A stretch of DNA of 64,000 bases from Siphonodentalium dalli. Its lineage: Eukaryota; Mollusca; Scaphopoda; Gadilida; Siphonodentaliidae. Positions 24,701 to 37,332 of this stretch are shown in pieces (position 1 is the first letter of the stretch; each line of letters opens with the position of its first letter). The translations under genes were made by a program, and so were the position numbers. The stretch spans positions 114,725,319-114,789,318 of the forward strand of contig CP136066.1 in NCBI GenBank assembly GCA_032622095.1, given 5' to 3'. The notes under the pieces are model-generated. The model was not told where the DNA came from. It ran no database searches and saw nothing but the letters and a program-made list of their open reading frames with translations.

Positions 24701-27468
24701 ATTCATGGGCAATTCTGAAAAAATGTAGGGTGTTACAATTATTCCGCGAAAAAGCGGGCTATCGCTTTAAAGGGAAAAATGAACTTTTTGGCATTTTTGA
24801 TTCCTGGGAGTCACTTTAAAGTATTTTAATGCATTTTTCACAACCTGGTCTTTCAGTCCAATGAATCTCCCATGCATGGTGTGGCTATTCTTGCTGCTGA
24901 TGTCTTCTTTCACTTCCATCGGCCAAAAAAATGGTATGATTTTTCATAAAAAATGCCAATTTTTCAAGGTATTTTCAAAAAATTTCAAGGTGGTAATTGT
25001 CACATGATAATGCAAATTACCCATTACATGAGCATGTCAATGACACACATACCAATTGTTATAAGAAGCTAATCTAACAAGTATTTTGGATTTTATAGCC
25101 AGTGATATACAGATATATATAATAAAAGTGTCTCATTTTCACTGGTGGGTATGGCCATTTGAAGGTTAATAGCACTAAAACTTGGACACATTTAAGAAAA
25201 TGCTTCAGCATTTCAAAGAGAGCATATCTTTGTTCAACTAATTCAATATACACCCACATCCAGTTATCTTGGATCACCCTTGCAGACCTGAAAATGTCAT
25301 ATTTTAGTCTTCCGTGTGCTGATAAAGTCATGTGCTTGATGCTCAGCTGATCAGATCTGGACCCAATGACCTCACATCACCAGAAGTTCTCTCATGGAAA
25401 GGATCTTGTACAGTCTTCCATAGCTGATCCAAGTTTGCAACACCAGACCCCAAAAACTGTGTGAAAATGGGGCCTGAATATGACTTGCGGTGGAAAAATG
25501 TGCTTTTTTGATGAATAATGTGTTACAGAGAGTGGGGTTAAATTGTGTGTGATAAATAAAGAACCACAGAAGTGATATTATTTTTGAACACATTTTTTTC
25601 ATTCATGGGCAATTCTGAAAAAATGTAGGGTGTTACAATTATTCCGCGAAAAAGCGGGCTATCGCTTTAAAGGGAAAAATGAACTTTTTGGCATTTTTGA
25701 TTCCTGGGAGTCACTTTAAAGTATTTTAATGCATTTTTCACAACCTGGTCTTTCAGTCCAATGAATCTCCCATGCATGGTGTGGCTATTCTTGCTGCTGA
25801 TGTCTTCTTTCACTTCCATCGGCCAAAAAAATGGTATGATTTTTCATAAAAAATGCCAATTTTTCAAGGTATTTTCAAAAAATTTCAAGGTGGTAATTGT
25901 CACATGATAATGCAAATTACCCATTACATGAGCATGTCAATGACACACATACCAATTGTTATAAGAAGCTAATCTAACAAGTATTTTGGATTTTATAGCC
26001 AGTGATATACAGATATATATAATAAAAGTGTCTCATTTTCACTGGTGGGTATGGCCATTTGAAGGTTAATAGCACTAAAACTTGGACACATTTAAGAAAA
26101 TGCTTCAGCATTTCAAAGAGAGCATATCTTTGTTCAACTAATTCAATATACACCCACATCCAGTTATCTTGGATCACCCTTGCAGACCTGAAAATGTCAT
26201 ATTTTAGTCTTCCATGTGCTGATAAAGTCATGTGCTTGATGCTCAGCTGATCAGATCTGGACCCAATGACCTCACATCACCAGAAGTTCTCTCATGGAAA
26301 GGATCTTGTACAGTCTTCCATAGCTGATCCAAGTTTGCAACACCAGACCCCAAAAACTGTGTGAAAATGGGGCCTGAATATGACTTGTGGTGGAAAAATG
26401 TGCTTTTTTGATGAATAATGTGTTACAGAGAGTGGGGTTAAATTGTGTGTGATAAATAAAGAACCACAGAAGTGATATTATTTTTGAACACATTTTTTTC
26501 ATTCATGGGCAATTCTGAAAAAATGTAGGGTGTTACAATTATTCCGCGAAAAAGCGGGCTATCGCTTTAAGGGAAAAATGAACTTTTTGGCATTTTTGAT
26601 TCCTGGGAGTCACTTTAAAGTATTTTAATGCATTTTTCACAACCTGGTCTTTCAGTCCAATGAATCTCCCATGCATGGTGTGGCTATTCTTGCTGCTGAT
26701 GTCTTCTTTCACTTCCATCGGCCAAAAAAATGGTATGATTTTTCATAAAAAATGCCAATTTTTCAAGGTATTTTCAAAAAATTTCAAGGTGGTAATTGTC
26801 ACATGATAATGCAAATTACCCATTACATGAGCATGTCAATGACACACATACCAATTGTTATAAGAAGCTAATCTAACAAGTATTTTGGATTTTATAGCCA
26901 GTGATATACAGATATATATAATAAAAGTGTCTCATTTTCACTGGTGGGTATGGCCATTTGAAGGTTAATAGCACTAAAACTTGGACACATTTAAGAAAAT
27001 GCTTCAGCATTTCAAAGAGAGCATATCTTTGTTCAACTAATTCAATATACACCCACATCCAGTTATCTTGGATCACCCTTGCAGACCTGAAAATGTCATA
27101 TTTTAGTCTTCCATGTGCTGATAAAGTCATGTGCTTGATGCTCAGCTGATCAGATCTGGACCCAATGACCTCACATCACCAGAAGTTCTCTCATGGAAAG
27201 GATCTTGTACAGTCTTCCATAGCTGATCCAAGTTTGCAACACCAGACCCCAAAAACTGTGTGAAAATGGGGCCTGAATATGACTTGTGGTGGAAAAATGT
27301 GCTTTTTTGATGAATAATGTGTTACAGAGAGTGGGGTTAAATTGTGTGTGATAAATAAAGAACCACAGAAGTGATATTATTTTTGAACACATTTTTTTCA
27401 TTCATGGGCAATTCTGAAAAAATGTAGGGTGTTACAATTATTCCGCGAAAAAGCGGGCTATCGCTTTA
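15769..27468 (+). repeat. Satellite block 1: 13 tandem 900-bp units
   Basis: Units begin with AAGGGAAAAATGAAC at 15771 and every 900 bp (899 after units 8 and 12). They end in GCGGGCTATCGCTTTA, and each carries a short CCGC-GAAAAA-GCGG hairpin near its end. By eye only a handful of positions vary. TTCCATGTGC becomes TTCCGTGTGC in units 3, 4, 10 and 11. GACTTGCGG becomes GACTTGTGG in units 8, 12 and 13. One A is lost at the junctions after units 8 and 12. Small open frames of 85, 63 and 76 codons recur in every unit but show no recognised domain. Confidence 0.97.
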
Positions 27469-27919
27469 GGTTACACTGGTGTAAATAAGGTTCGGAGAGA
27501 CCTCTAGCGGATGCGGGAGGAATATATAGGAGAGAATAAAATAGACACTGGGCCCTGATTGGTCAATAGCCTTGTGTGCTTTTTGCATAAAAAAATCATC
27601 ACACCTCTTCCCTATGATTTCCCATAGGTAAGATAGCCATTGGCACAGGAATTAACCCTTTGTAGTGAAGTTTGAATTTGTTGGTGTGGTCTAAAATATG
27701 ACAGTATTTTTTTATGCGGATCTGACACTAGTTACGAAAACACAAGATTTAAAGGCGAATTCCCTGCTAGACAGATATGATTTTTTTGTGTAAAAAGTTT
27801 CCCGAAATGTCAATTTTTCAGATTAAAAAAAAAAATTGGACCCATGGTTCATATAGCCAACAGCATACGCTAAAACGTTAGCACTGAGGCCTATGGAAAA
27901 CATTTACACCAGTGTAACC
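27469..27919 (+). mobile_element. 451-bp inverted-end element, copy 2
   Basis: Same length and ends as copy 1, same orientation. It sits exactly at a unit junction: GCTTTA to the left and TAAAGGG to the right, so the uninterrupted junction TTTAAA has its central TA duplicated. It shares the uninterrupted A-run near its 3' third with copy 1. Confidence 0.9.
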
Positions 27920-30900
27920 TAAAGGGAAAAATGAACTTTTTGGCATTTTTGATTCCTGGGAGTCACTTTAAAGTATTTTAATGCATTTTTCACAACCTGG
28001 TCTTTCAGTCCAATGAATCTCCCATGCATGGTGTGGCTATTCTTGCTGCTGATGTCTTCTTTCACTTCCATCGGCCAAAAAAATGGTATGATTTTTCATA
28101 AAAAATGCCAATTTTTCAAGGTATTTTCAAAAAATTTCAAGGTGGTAATTGTCACATGATAATGCAAATTACCCATTACATGAGCATGTCAATGACACAC
28201 ATACCAATTGTTATAAGAAGCTAATCTAACAAGTATTTTGGATTTTATAGCCAGTGATATACAGATATATATAATAAAAGTGTCTCATTTTCACTGGTGG
28301 GTATGGCCATTTGAAGGTTAATAGCACTAAAACTTGGACACATTTAAGAAAATGCTTCAGCATTTCAAAGAGAGCATATCTTTGTTCAACTAATTCAATA
28401 TACACCCACATCCAGTTATCTTGGATCACCCTTGCAGACCTGAAAATGTCATATTTTAGTCTTCCATGTGCTGATAAAGTCATGTGCTTGATGCTCAGCT
28501 GATCAGATCTGGACCCAATGACCTCACATCACCAGAAGTTCTCTCATGGAAAGGATCTTGTACAGTCTTCCATAGCTGATCCAAGTTTGCAACACCAGAC
28601 CCCAAAAACTGTGTGAAAATGGGGCCTGAATATGACTTGTGGTGGAAAAATGTGCTTTTTTGATGAATAATGTGTTACAGAGAGTGGGGTTAAATTGTGT
28701 GTGATAAATAAAGAACCACAGAAGTGATATTATTTTTGAACACATTTTTTTCATTCATGGGCAATTCTGAAAAAATGTAGGGTGTTACAATTATTCCGCG
28801 AAAAAGCGGGCTATCGCTTTAAAGGGAAAAATGAACTTTTTGGCATTTTTGATTCCTGGGAGTCACTTTAAAGTATTTTAATGCATTTTTCACAACCTGG
28901 TCTTTCAGTCCAATGAATCTCCCATGCATGGTGTGGCTATTCTTGCTGCTGATGTCTTCTTTCACTTCCATCGGCCAAAAAAATGGTATGATTTTTCATA
29001 AAAAATGCCAATTTTTCAAGGTATTTAAAAAAAATTTCAAGGTGGTAATTGTCACATGATAATGCAAATTACCCATTACATGAGCATGTCAATGACACAC
29101 ATACCAATTGTTATAAGAAGCTAATCTAACAAGTATTTTGGATTTTATAGCCAGTGATATACAGATATATATAATAAAAGTGTCTCATTTTCACTGGTGG
29201 GTATGGCCATTTGAAGGTTAATAGCACTAAAACTTGGACACATTTAAGAAAATGCTTCAGCATTTCAAAGAGAGCATATCTTTGTTCAACTAATTCAATA
29301 TACACCCACATCCAGTTATCTTGGATCACCCTTGCAGACCTGAAAATGTCATATTTTAGTCTTCCATGTGCTGATAAAGTCATGTGCTTGATGCTCAGCT
29401 GATCAGATCTGGACCCAATGACCTCACATCACCAGAAGTTCTCTCATGGAAAGGATCTTGTACAGTCTTCCATAGCTGATCCAAGTTTGCAACACCAGAC
29501 CCCAAAAACTGTGTGAAAATGGGGCCTGAATATGACTTGTGGTGGAAAAATGTGCTTTTTTGATGAATAATGTGTTACAGAGAGTGGGGTTAAATTGTGT
29601 GTGATAAATAAAGAACCACAGAAGTGATATTATTTTTGAACACATTTTTTTCATTCATGGGCAATTCTGAAAAAATGTAGGGTGTTACAATTATTCCGCG
29701 AAAAAGCGGGCTATCGCTTTAAGGGAAAAATGAACTTTTTGGCATTTTTGATTCCTGGGAGTCACTTTAAAGTATTTTAATGCATTTTTCACAACCTGGT
29801 CTTTCAGTCCAATGAATCTCCCATGCATGGTGTGGCTATTCTTGCTGCTGATGTCTTCTTTCACTTCCATCGGCCAAAAAAATGGTATGATTTTTCATAA
29901 AAAATGCCAATTTTTCAAGGTATTTTCAAAAAATTTCAAGGTGGTAATTGTCACATGATAATGCAAATTACCCATTACATGAGCATGTCAATGACACACA
30001 TACCAATTGTTATAAGAAGCTAATCTAACAAGTATTTTGGATTTTATAGCCAGTGATATACAGATATATATAATAAAAGTGTCTCATTTTCACTGGTGGG
30101 TATGGCCATTTGAAGGTTAATAGCACTAAAACTTGGACACATTTAAGAAAATGCTTCAGCATTTCAAAGAGAGCATATCTTTGTTCAACTAATTCAATAT
30201 ACACCCACATCCAGTTATCTTGGATCACCCTTGCAGACCTGAAAATGTCATATTTTAGTCTTCCATGTGCTGATAAAGTCATGTGCTTGATGCTCAGCTG
30301 ATCAGATCTGGACCCAATGACCTCACATCACCAGAAGTTCTCTCATGGAAAGGATCTTGTACAGTCTTCCATAGCTGATCCAAGTTTGCAACACCAGACC
30401 CCAAAAACTGTGTGAAAATGGGGCCTGAATATGACTTGTGGTGGAAAAATGTGCTTTTTTGATGAATAATGTGTTACAGAGAGTGGGGTTAAATTGTGTG
30501 TGATAAATAAAGAACCACAGAAGTGATATTATTTTTGAACACATTTTTTTCATTCATGGGCAATTCTGAAAAAATGTAGGGTGTTACAATTATTCCGCGA
30601 AAAAGCGGGCTATCGCTTTAGGGAAAAATGAACTTTTTGGCATTTTTGATTCCTGGGAGTCACTTTAAAGTATTTTAATGCATTTTTCACAACCTGGTCT
30701 TTCAGTCCAATGAATCTCCCATGCATGGTGTGGCTATTCTTGCTGCTGATGTCTTCTTTCACTTCCATCGGCCAAAAAAATGGTATGATTTTTCATAAAA
30801 AATGCCAATTTTTCAAGGTATTTTCAAAAAATTTCAAGGTGGTAATTGTCACATGATAATGCAAATTACCCATTACATGAGCATGTCAATGACACACATA

Positions 30901-31518
30901 CCAATTGTTATAAGAAGCTAATCTAACAAGTATTTTGGATTTTATAGCCAGTGATATACAGATATATATAATAAAAGTGTCTCATTTTCACTGGTGGGTA
31001 TGGCCATTTGAAGGTTAATAGCACTAAAACTTGGACACATTTAAGAAAATGCTTCAGCATTTCAAAGAGAGCATATCTTTGTTCAACTAATTCAATATAC
31101 ACCCACATCCAGTTATCTTGGATCACCCTTGCAGACCTGAAAATGTCATATTTTAGTCTTCCATGTGCTGATAAAGTCATGTGCTTGATGCTCAGCTGAT
31201 CAGATCTGGACCCAATGACCTCACATCACCAGAAGTTCTCTCATGGAAAGGATCTTGTACAGTCTTCCATAGCTGATCCAAGTTTGCAACACCAGACCCC
31301 AAAAACTGTGTGAAAATGGGGCCTGAATATGACTTGTGGTGGAAAAATGTGCTTTTTTGATGAATAATGTGTTACAGAGAGTGGGGTTAAATTGTGTGTG
31401 ATAAATAAAGAACCACAGAAGTGATATTATTTTTGAACACATTTTTTTCATTCATGGGCAATTCTGAAAAAATGTAGGGTGTTACAATTATTCCGCGAAA
31501 AAGCGGGCTATCGCTTTA
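27920..31518 (+). repeat. Satellite block 2: 4 tandem 900-bp units
   Basis: Four units of 900, 900, 899 and 898 bp spacing. All carry the GACTTGTGG variant. The second has GGTATTTAAAAAAAA in place of GGTATTTTCAAAAAA. The A-run at successive junctions shortens from AAA to AA to A (CTTTAAAGGG, CTTTAAGGG, CTTTAGGG). Confidence 0.95.
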
Positions 31519-31969
31519 GGTTACACTGGTGTAAATAAGGTTCGGAGAGACCTCTAGCGGATGCGGGAGGAATATATAGGAGAGAATAAAATAGACACTG
31601 GGCCCTGATTGGTCAATAGCCTTGTGTGCTTTTTGCATAAAAAAATCATCACACCTCTTCCCTATGATTTCCCATAGGTAAGATAGCCATTGGCACAGGA
31701 ATTAACCCTTTGTAGTGAAGTTTGAATTTGTTGGTGTGGTCTAAAATATGACAGTATTTTTTTATGCGGATCTGACACTAGTTACGAAAACACAAGATTT
31801 AAAGGCGAATTCCCTGCTAGACAGATATGATTTTTTTGTGTAAAAAGTTTCCCGAAATGTCAATTTTTCAGATTAAAACAAAAAATTGGACCCATGGTTC
31901 ATATAGCCAACAGCATACGCTAAAACGTTAGCACTGAGGCCTATGGAAAACATTTACACCAGTGTAACC
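31519..31969 (+). mobile_element. 451-bp inverted-end element, copy 3
   Basis: As copy 2, but with an A-to-C change in the A-run (GATTAAAACAAAAAA near 31872), shared only with copy 4. Confidence 0.9.
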
Positions 31970-34900
31970 TAAAGGGAAAAATGAACTTTTTGGCATTTTT
32001 GATTCCTGGGAGTCACTTTAAAGTATTTTAATGCATTTTTCACAACCTGGTCTTTCAGTCCAATGAATCTCCCATGCATGGTGTGGCTATTCTTGCTGCT
32101 GATGTCTTCTTTCACTTCCATCGGCCAAAAAAATGGTATGATTTTTCATAAAAAATGCCAATTTTTCAAGGTATTTTCAAAAAATTTCAAGGTGGTAATT
32201 GTCACATGATAATGCAAATTACCCATTACATGAGCATGTCAATGACACACATACCAATTGTTATAAGAAGCTAATCTAACAAGTATTTTGGATTTTATAG
32301 CCAGTGATATACAGATATATATAATAAAAGTGTCTCATTTTCACTGGTGGGTATGGCCATTTGAAGGTTAATAGCACTAAAACTTGGACACATTTAAGAA
32401 AATGCTTCAGCATTTCAAAGAGAGCATATCTTTGTTCAACTAATTCAATATACACCCACATCCAGTTATCTTGGATCACCCTTGCAGACCTGAAAATGTC
32501 ATATTTTAGTCTTCCATGTGCTGATAAAGTCATGTGCTTGATGCTCAGCTGATCAGATCTGGACCCAATGACCTCACATCACCAGAAGTTCTCTCATGGA
32601 AAGGATCTTGTACAGTCTTCCATAGCTGATCCAAGTTTGCAACACCAGACCCCAAAAACTGTGTGAAAATGGGGCCTGAATATGACTTGTGGTGGAAAAA
32701 TGTGCTTTTTTGATGAATAATGTGTTACAGAGAGTGGGGTTAAATTGTGTGTGATAAATAAAGAACCACAGAAGTGATATTATTTTTGAACACATTTTTT
32801 TCATTCATGGGCAATTCTGAAAAAATGTAGGGTGTTACAATTATTCCGCGAAAAAGCGGGCTATCGCTTTAAAGGGAAAAATGAACTTTTTGGCATTTTT
32901 GATTCCTGGGAGTCACTTTAAAGTATTTTAATGCATTTTTCACAACCTGGTCTTTCAGTCCAATGAATCTCCCATGCATGGTGTGGCTATTCTTGCTGCT
33001 GATGTCTTCTTTCACTTCCATCGGCCAAAAAAATGGTATGATTTTTCATAAAAAATGCCAATTTTTCAAGGTATTTAAAAAAAATTTCAAGGTGGTAATT
33101 GTCACATGATAATGCAAATTACCCATTACATGAGCATGTCAATGACACACATACCAATTGTTATAAGAAGCTAATCTAACAAGTATTTTGGATTTTATAG
33201 CCAGTGATATACAGATATATATAATAAAAGTGTCTCATTTTCACTGGTGGGTATGGCCATTTGAAGGTTAATAGCACTAAAACTTGGACACATTTAAGAA
33301 AATGCTTCAGCATTTCAAAGAGAGCATATCTTTGTTCAACTAATTCAATATACACCCACATCCAGTTATCTTGGATCACCCTTGCAGACCTGAAAATGTC
33401 ATATTTTAGTCTTCCATGTGCTGATAAAGTCATGTGCTTGATGCTCAGCTGATCAGATCTGGACCCAATGACCTCACATCACCAGAAGTTCTCTCATGGA
33501 AAGGATCTTGTACAGTCTTCCATAGCTGATCCAAGTTTGCAACACCAGACCCCAAAAACTGTGTGAAAATGGGGCCTGAATATGACTTGTGGTGGAAAAA
33601 TGTGCTTTTTTGATGAATAATGTGTTACAGAGAGTGGGGTTAAATTGTGTGTGATAAATAAAGAACCACAGAAGTGATATTATTTTTGAACACATTTTTT
33701 TCATTCATGGGCAATTCTGAAAAAATGTAGGGTGTTACAATTATTCCGCGAAAAAGCGGGCTATCGCTTTAAGGGAAAAATGAACTTTTTGGCATTTTTG
33801 ATTCCTGGGAGTCACTTTAAAGTATTTTAATGCATTTTTCACAACCTGGTCTTTCAGTCCAATGAATCTCCCATGCATGGTGTGGCTATTCTTGCTGCTG
33901 ATGTCTTCTTTCACTTCCATCGGCCAAAAAAATGGTATGATTTTTCATAAAAAATGCCAATTTTTCAAGGTATTTTCAAAAAATTTCAAGGTGGTAATTG
34001 TCACATGATAATGCAAATTACCCATTACATGAGCATGTCAATGACACACATACCAATTGTTATAAGAAGCTAATCTAACAAGTATTTTGGATTTTATAGC
34101 CAGTGATATACAGATATATATAATAAAAGTGTCTCATTTTCACTGGTGGGTATGGCCATTTGAAGGTTAATAGCACTAAAACTTGGACACATTTAAGAAA
34201 ATGCTTCAGCATTTCAAAGAGAGCATATCTTTGTTCAACTAATTCAATATACACCCACATCCAGTTATCTTGGATCACCCTTGCAGACCTGAAAATGTCA
34301 TATTTTAGTCTTCCATGTGCTGATAAAGTCATGTGCTTGATGCTCAGCTGATCAGATCTGGACCCAATGACCTCACATCACCAGAAGTTCTCTCATGGAA
34401 AGGATCTTGTACAGTCTTCCATAGCTGATCCAAGTTTGCAACACCAGACCCCAAAAACTGTGTGAAAATGGGGCCTGAATATGACTTGTGGTGGAAAAAT
34501 GTGCTTTTTTGATGAATAATGTGTTACAGAGAGTGGGGTTAAATTGTGTGTGATAAATAAAGAACCACAGAAGTGATATTATTTTTGAACACATTTTTTT
34601 CATTCATGGGCAATTCTGAAAAAATGTAGGGTGTTACAATTATTCCGCGAAAAAGCGGGCTATCGCTTTAGGGAAAAATGAACTTTTTGGCATTTTTGAT
34701 TCCTGGGAGTCACTTTAAAGTATTTTAATGCATTTTTCACAACCTGGTCTTTCAGTCCAATGAATCTCCCATGCATGGTGTGGCTATTCTTGCTGCTGAT
34801 GTCTTCTTTCACTTCCATCGGCCAAAAAAATGGTATGATTTTTCATAAAAAATGCCAATTTTTCAAGGTATTTTCAAAAAATTTCAAGGTGGTAATTGTC

Positions 34901-35568
34901 ACATGATAATGCAAATTACCCATTACATGAGCATGTCAATGACACACATACCAATTGTTATAAGAAGCTAATCTAACAAGTATTTTGGATTTTATAGCCA
35001 GTGATATACAGATATATATAATAAAAGTGTCTCATTTTCACTGGTGGGTATGGCCATTTGAAGGTTAATAGCACTAAAACTTGGACACATTTAAGAAAAT
35101 GCTTCAGCATTTCAAAGAGAGCATATCTTTGTTCAACTAATTCAATATACACCCACATCCAGTTATCTTGGATCACCCTTGCAGACCTGAAAATGTCATA
35201 TTTTAGTCTTCCATGTGCTGATAAAGTCATGTGCTTGATGCTCAGCTGATCAGATCTGGACCCAATGACCTCACATCACCAGAAGTTCTCTCATGGAAAG
35301 GATCTTGTACAGTCTTCCATAGCTGATCCAAGTTTGCAACACCAGACCCCAAAAACTGTGTGAAAATGGGGCCTGAATATGACTTGTGGTGGAAAAATGT
35401 GCTTTTTTGATGAATAATGTGTTACAGAGAGTGGGGTTAAATTGTGTGTGATAAATAAAGAACCACAGAAGTGATATTATTTTTGAACACATTTTTTTCA
35501 TTCATGGGCAATTCTGAAAAAATGTAGGGTGTTACAATTATTCCGCGAAAAAGCGGGCTATCGCTTTA
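31970..35568 (+). repeat. Satellite block 3: 4 tandem 900-bp units
   Basis: Same four-unit order, same private variants and same junction shortening as block 2, unit for unit. Confidence 0.95.
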
Positions 35569-36019
35569 GGTTACACTGGTGTAAATAAGGTTCGGAGAGA
35601 CCTCTAGCGGATGCGGGAGGAATATATAGGAGAGAATAAAATAGACACTGGGCCCTGATTGGTCAATAGCCTTGTGTGCTTTTTGCATAAAAAAATCATC
35701 ACACCTCTTCCCTATGATTTCCCATAGGTAAGATAGCCATTGGCACAGGAATTAACCCTTTGTAGTGAAGTTTGAATTTGTTGGTGTGGTCTAAAATATG
35801 ACAGTATTTTTTTATGCGGATCTGACACTAGTTACGAAAACACAAGATTTAAAGGCGAATTCCCTGCTAGACAGATATGATTTTTTTGTGTAAAAAGTTT
35901 CCCGAAATGTCAATTTTTCAGATTAAAACAAAAAATTGGACCCATGGTTCATATAGCCAACAGCATACGCTAAAACGTTAGCACTGAGGCCTATGGAAAA
36001 CATTTACACCAGTGTAACC
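35569..36019 (+). mobile_element. 451-bp inverted-end element, copy 4
   Basis: Carries the copy-3 C variant. Left flank is satellite (CTTTA), right flank is the host repeat (TCTATGAG). Confidence 0.9.
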
Positions 36020-36023
36020 TCTA

Positions 36024-37332
36024 TGAGTCAGTATTGGGTATATACAGATAGAGGAGACTCTGGAGATTAAAAAAAACAATGTAATAGCCAAGCTGTCAAT
36101 ATCCAAATCATCGAAGGCATCAGCAAATTTATAGAATTGCGTATACCGCTGGTAAACTATGAAGAACGGTTTTTTAGAACCGGCTCGAGCAACTGAGCAG
36201 CGTAAGCCTACGTACTACGATGCGACCTGTGGATATACTTTAACGTAGAAATTCAATTGCACATGATTTTGTCATTACACACCAAGGACAATCACAGCTA
36301 GCCGGAGTAAGCAGAATTGAACTAGGCTTATATGGAAAAGGATGAAATTCATTATTAAACTCACAGAAAAGTGATGTCTGTCAATGGAGAGTAACTCTAT
36401 TGACTCCCACAATTCCCAGAATAGTGCAACGCCCCATTCGCATGATGCGACTTGGTCCCAGACTATACTGTGTCCGGGGACAAATAACTAGCCCGGGACC
36501 TAAAAATCATCATGTAAATGCAATTGGTCGGCACTATATTACTTGATCCCCGACCAAATGTTAAAAGTTGGTCCTGATCGCGATAGTGGACCATGTATCG
36601 TGATAGTCGGGGACCAACGCGTCAAATGTATATACATGTGAGTGCTCGCGTGAAATGGTCAGGGTCCGTTTCCATTAATTTTACACGACACATATTACAA
36701 TTTAACTCAGTCAACATTTCGGGATATACCAGTACTTGGAGATTTGATAACTGCGTCTTGAGTTTGGGCCCATCGGCTCCGCCTCAGGGTACAAAAAGAG
36801 ACACACAAGTTTCGGTCATCCACGTACCCCATGATAAGGCAGAACACGCGATTTTGTCCCCGCCAAAATGGGTCTACAAGACCAAGTTTACTGTATTTCT
36901 CATCATATCCTTTTAGTTATTACATCAATACGATGGATTCAATAGCAAAGGGCGAAGGTGTTGTCACTGCCACTGTTTCCCCATTCTGCGCTGCAGTTAA
37001 CCCATGTGCAGTAGTAAAGGTCAGTGCCAACACGGCAGTGTATTGTGCAAACCCTACCGAAAAGTCACAAAACTACAGAACACTTGGCGCATGCAAATGT
37101 TACGTGTAACAGAGATGGAATATACACGAGAAACAATTTGGCGCAATTTGACTAAGTTAGGATTCATTAGTCACACGCGCATTTGGAATAACTTCGACTA
37201 ACACACACATTTCAGCGAATCACTATATACGACTACCTCTGGCCTTAGTCATAGACTAGTGACTAAGTTACACAAATAATAACTATAATTGCACACGGCC
37301 TTAAATAATGTTTAATATTCATTGCTAAATGT
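36024..37332. other. Host repeat remainder, then no supported gene
   Basis: Copy 3 of the host repeat continues to about 36080. A pair of GTCCC/GGGAC-containing blocks (CTTGGTCCCAGACTAT near 36450 and an inverted relative near 36606) hints at a decayed inverted-repeat element. The 107-codon frame at 36593-36916 has no recognised domain. Confidence 0.4.

Larger units (their letters stand above)
15318..36019. mobile_element. 20.7-kb composite: satellite array bounded by inverted-end elements and a TCTA duplication
   Basis: The block starts and ends with the same 451-bp element. The bases just outside are TCTA on both sides (15314-15317 and 36020-36023), and the host repeat reads as an intact AACTCTATGAG across the gap, as in its sister copies. 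Inside are 21 units of 900 bp in three runs (13, 4, 4), separated by two further copies of the 451-bp element. This looks like a single insertion of a satellite. Alternatives are an earlier insertion of one 451-bp element that then captured a satellite circle by recombination, or growth in place. No transposase gene is present. Confidence 0.8.
27920..36019 (+). repeat. Higher-order duplication, 2 x 4050 bp
   Basis: 27920-31969 and 31970-36019 are each [4 x 900-bp units + one 451-bp element] and carry the same private variants, including the second-unit A-run and both junction deletions. This is a duplication of the whole 4050-bp module after the single-unit changes arose. Confidence 0.9.

Noticed and set aside
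16075-35501. Recurrent 85-, 63- and 76-codon open frames in every 900-bp unit
   Set aside because: They recur because the units are nearly identical DNA. They overlap in opposite strands and have no recognisable domain, so repetition is not evidence of selection on protein.
15318-36019. CRISPR-like or phage-like reading of the regular array
   Set aside because: Units are 900 bp, contiguous and without variable spacers. The window is eukaryotic.
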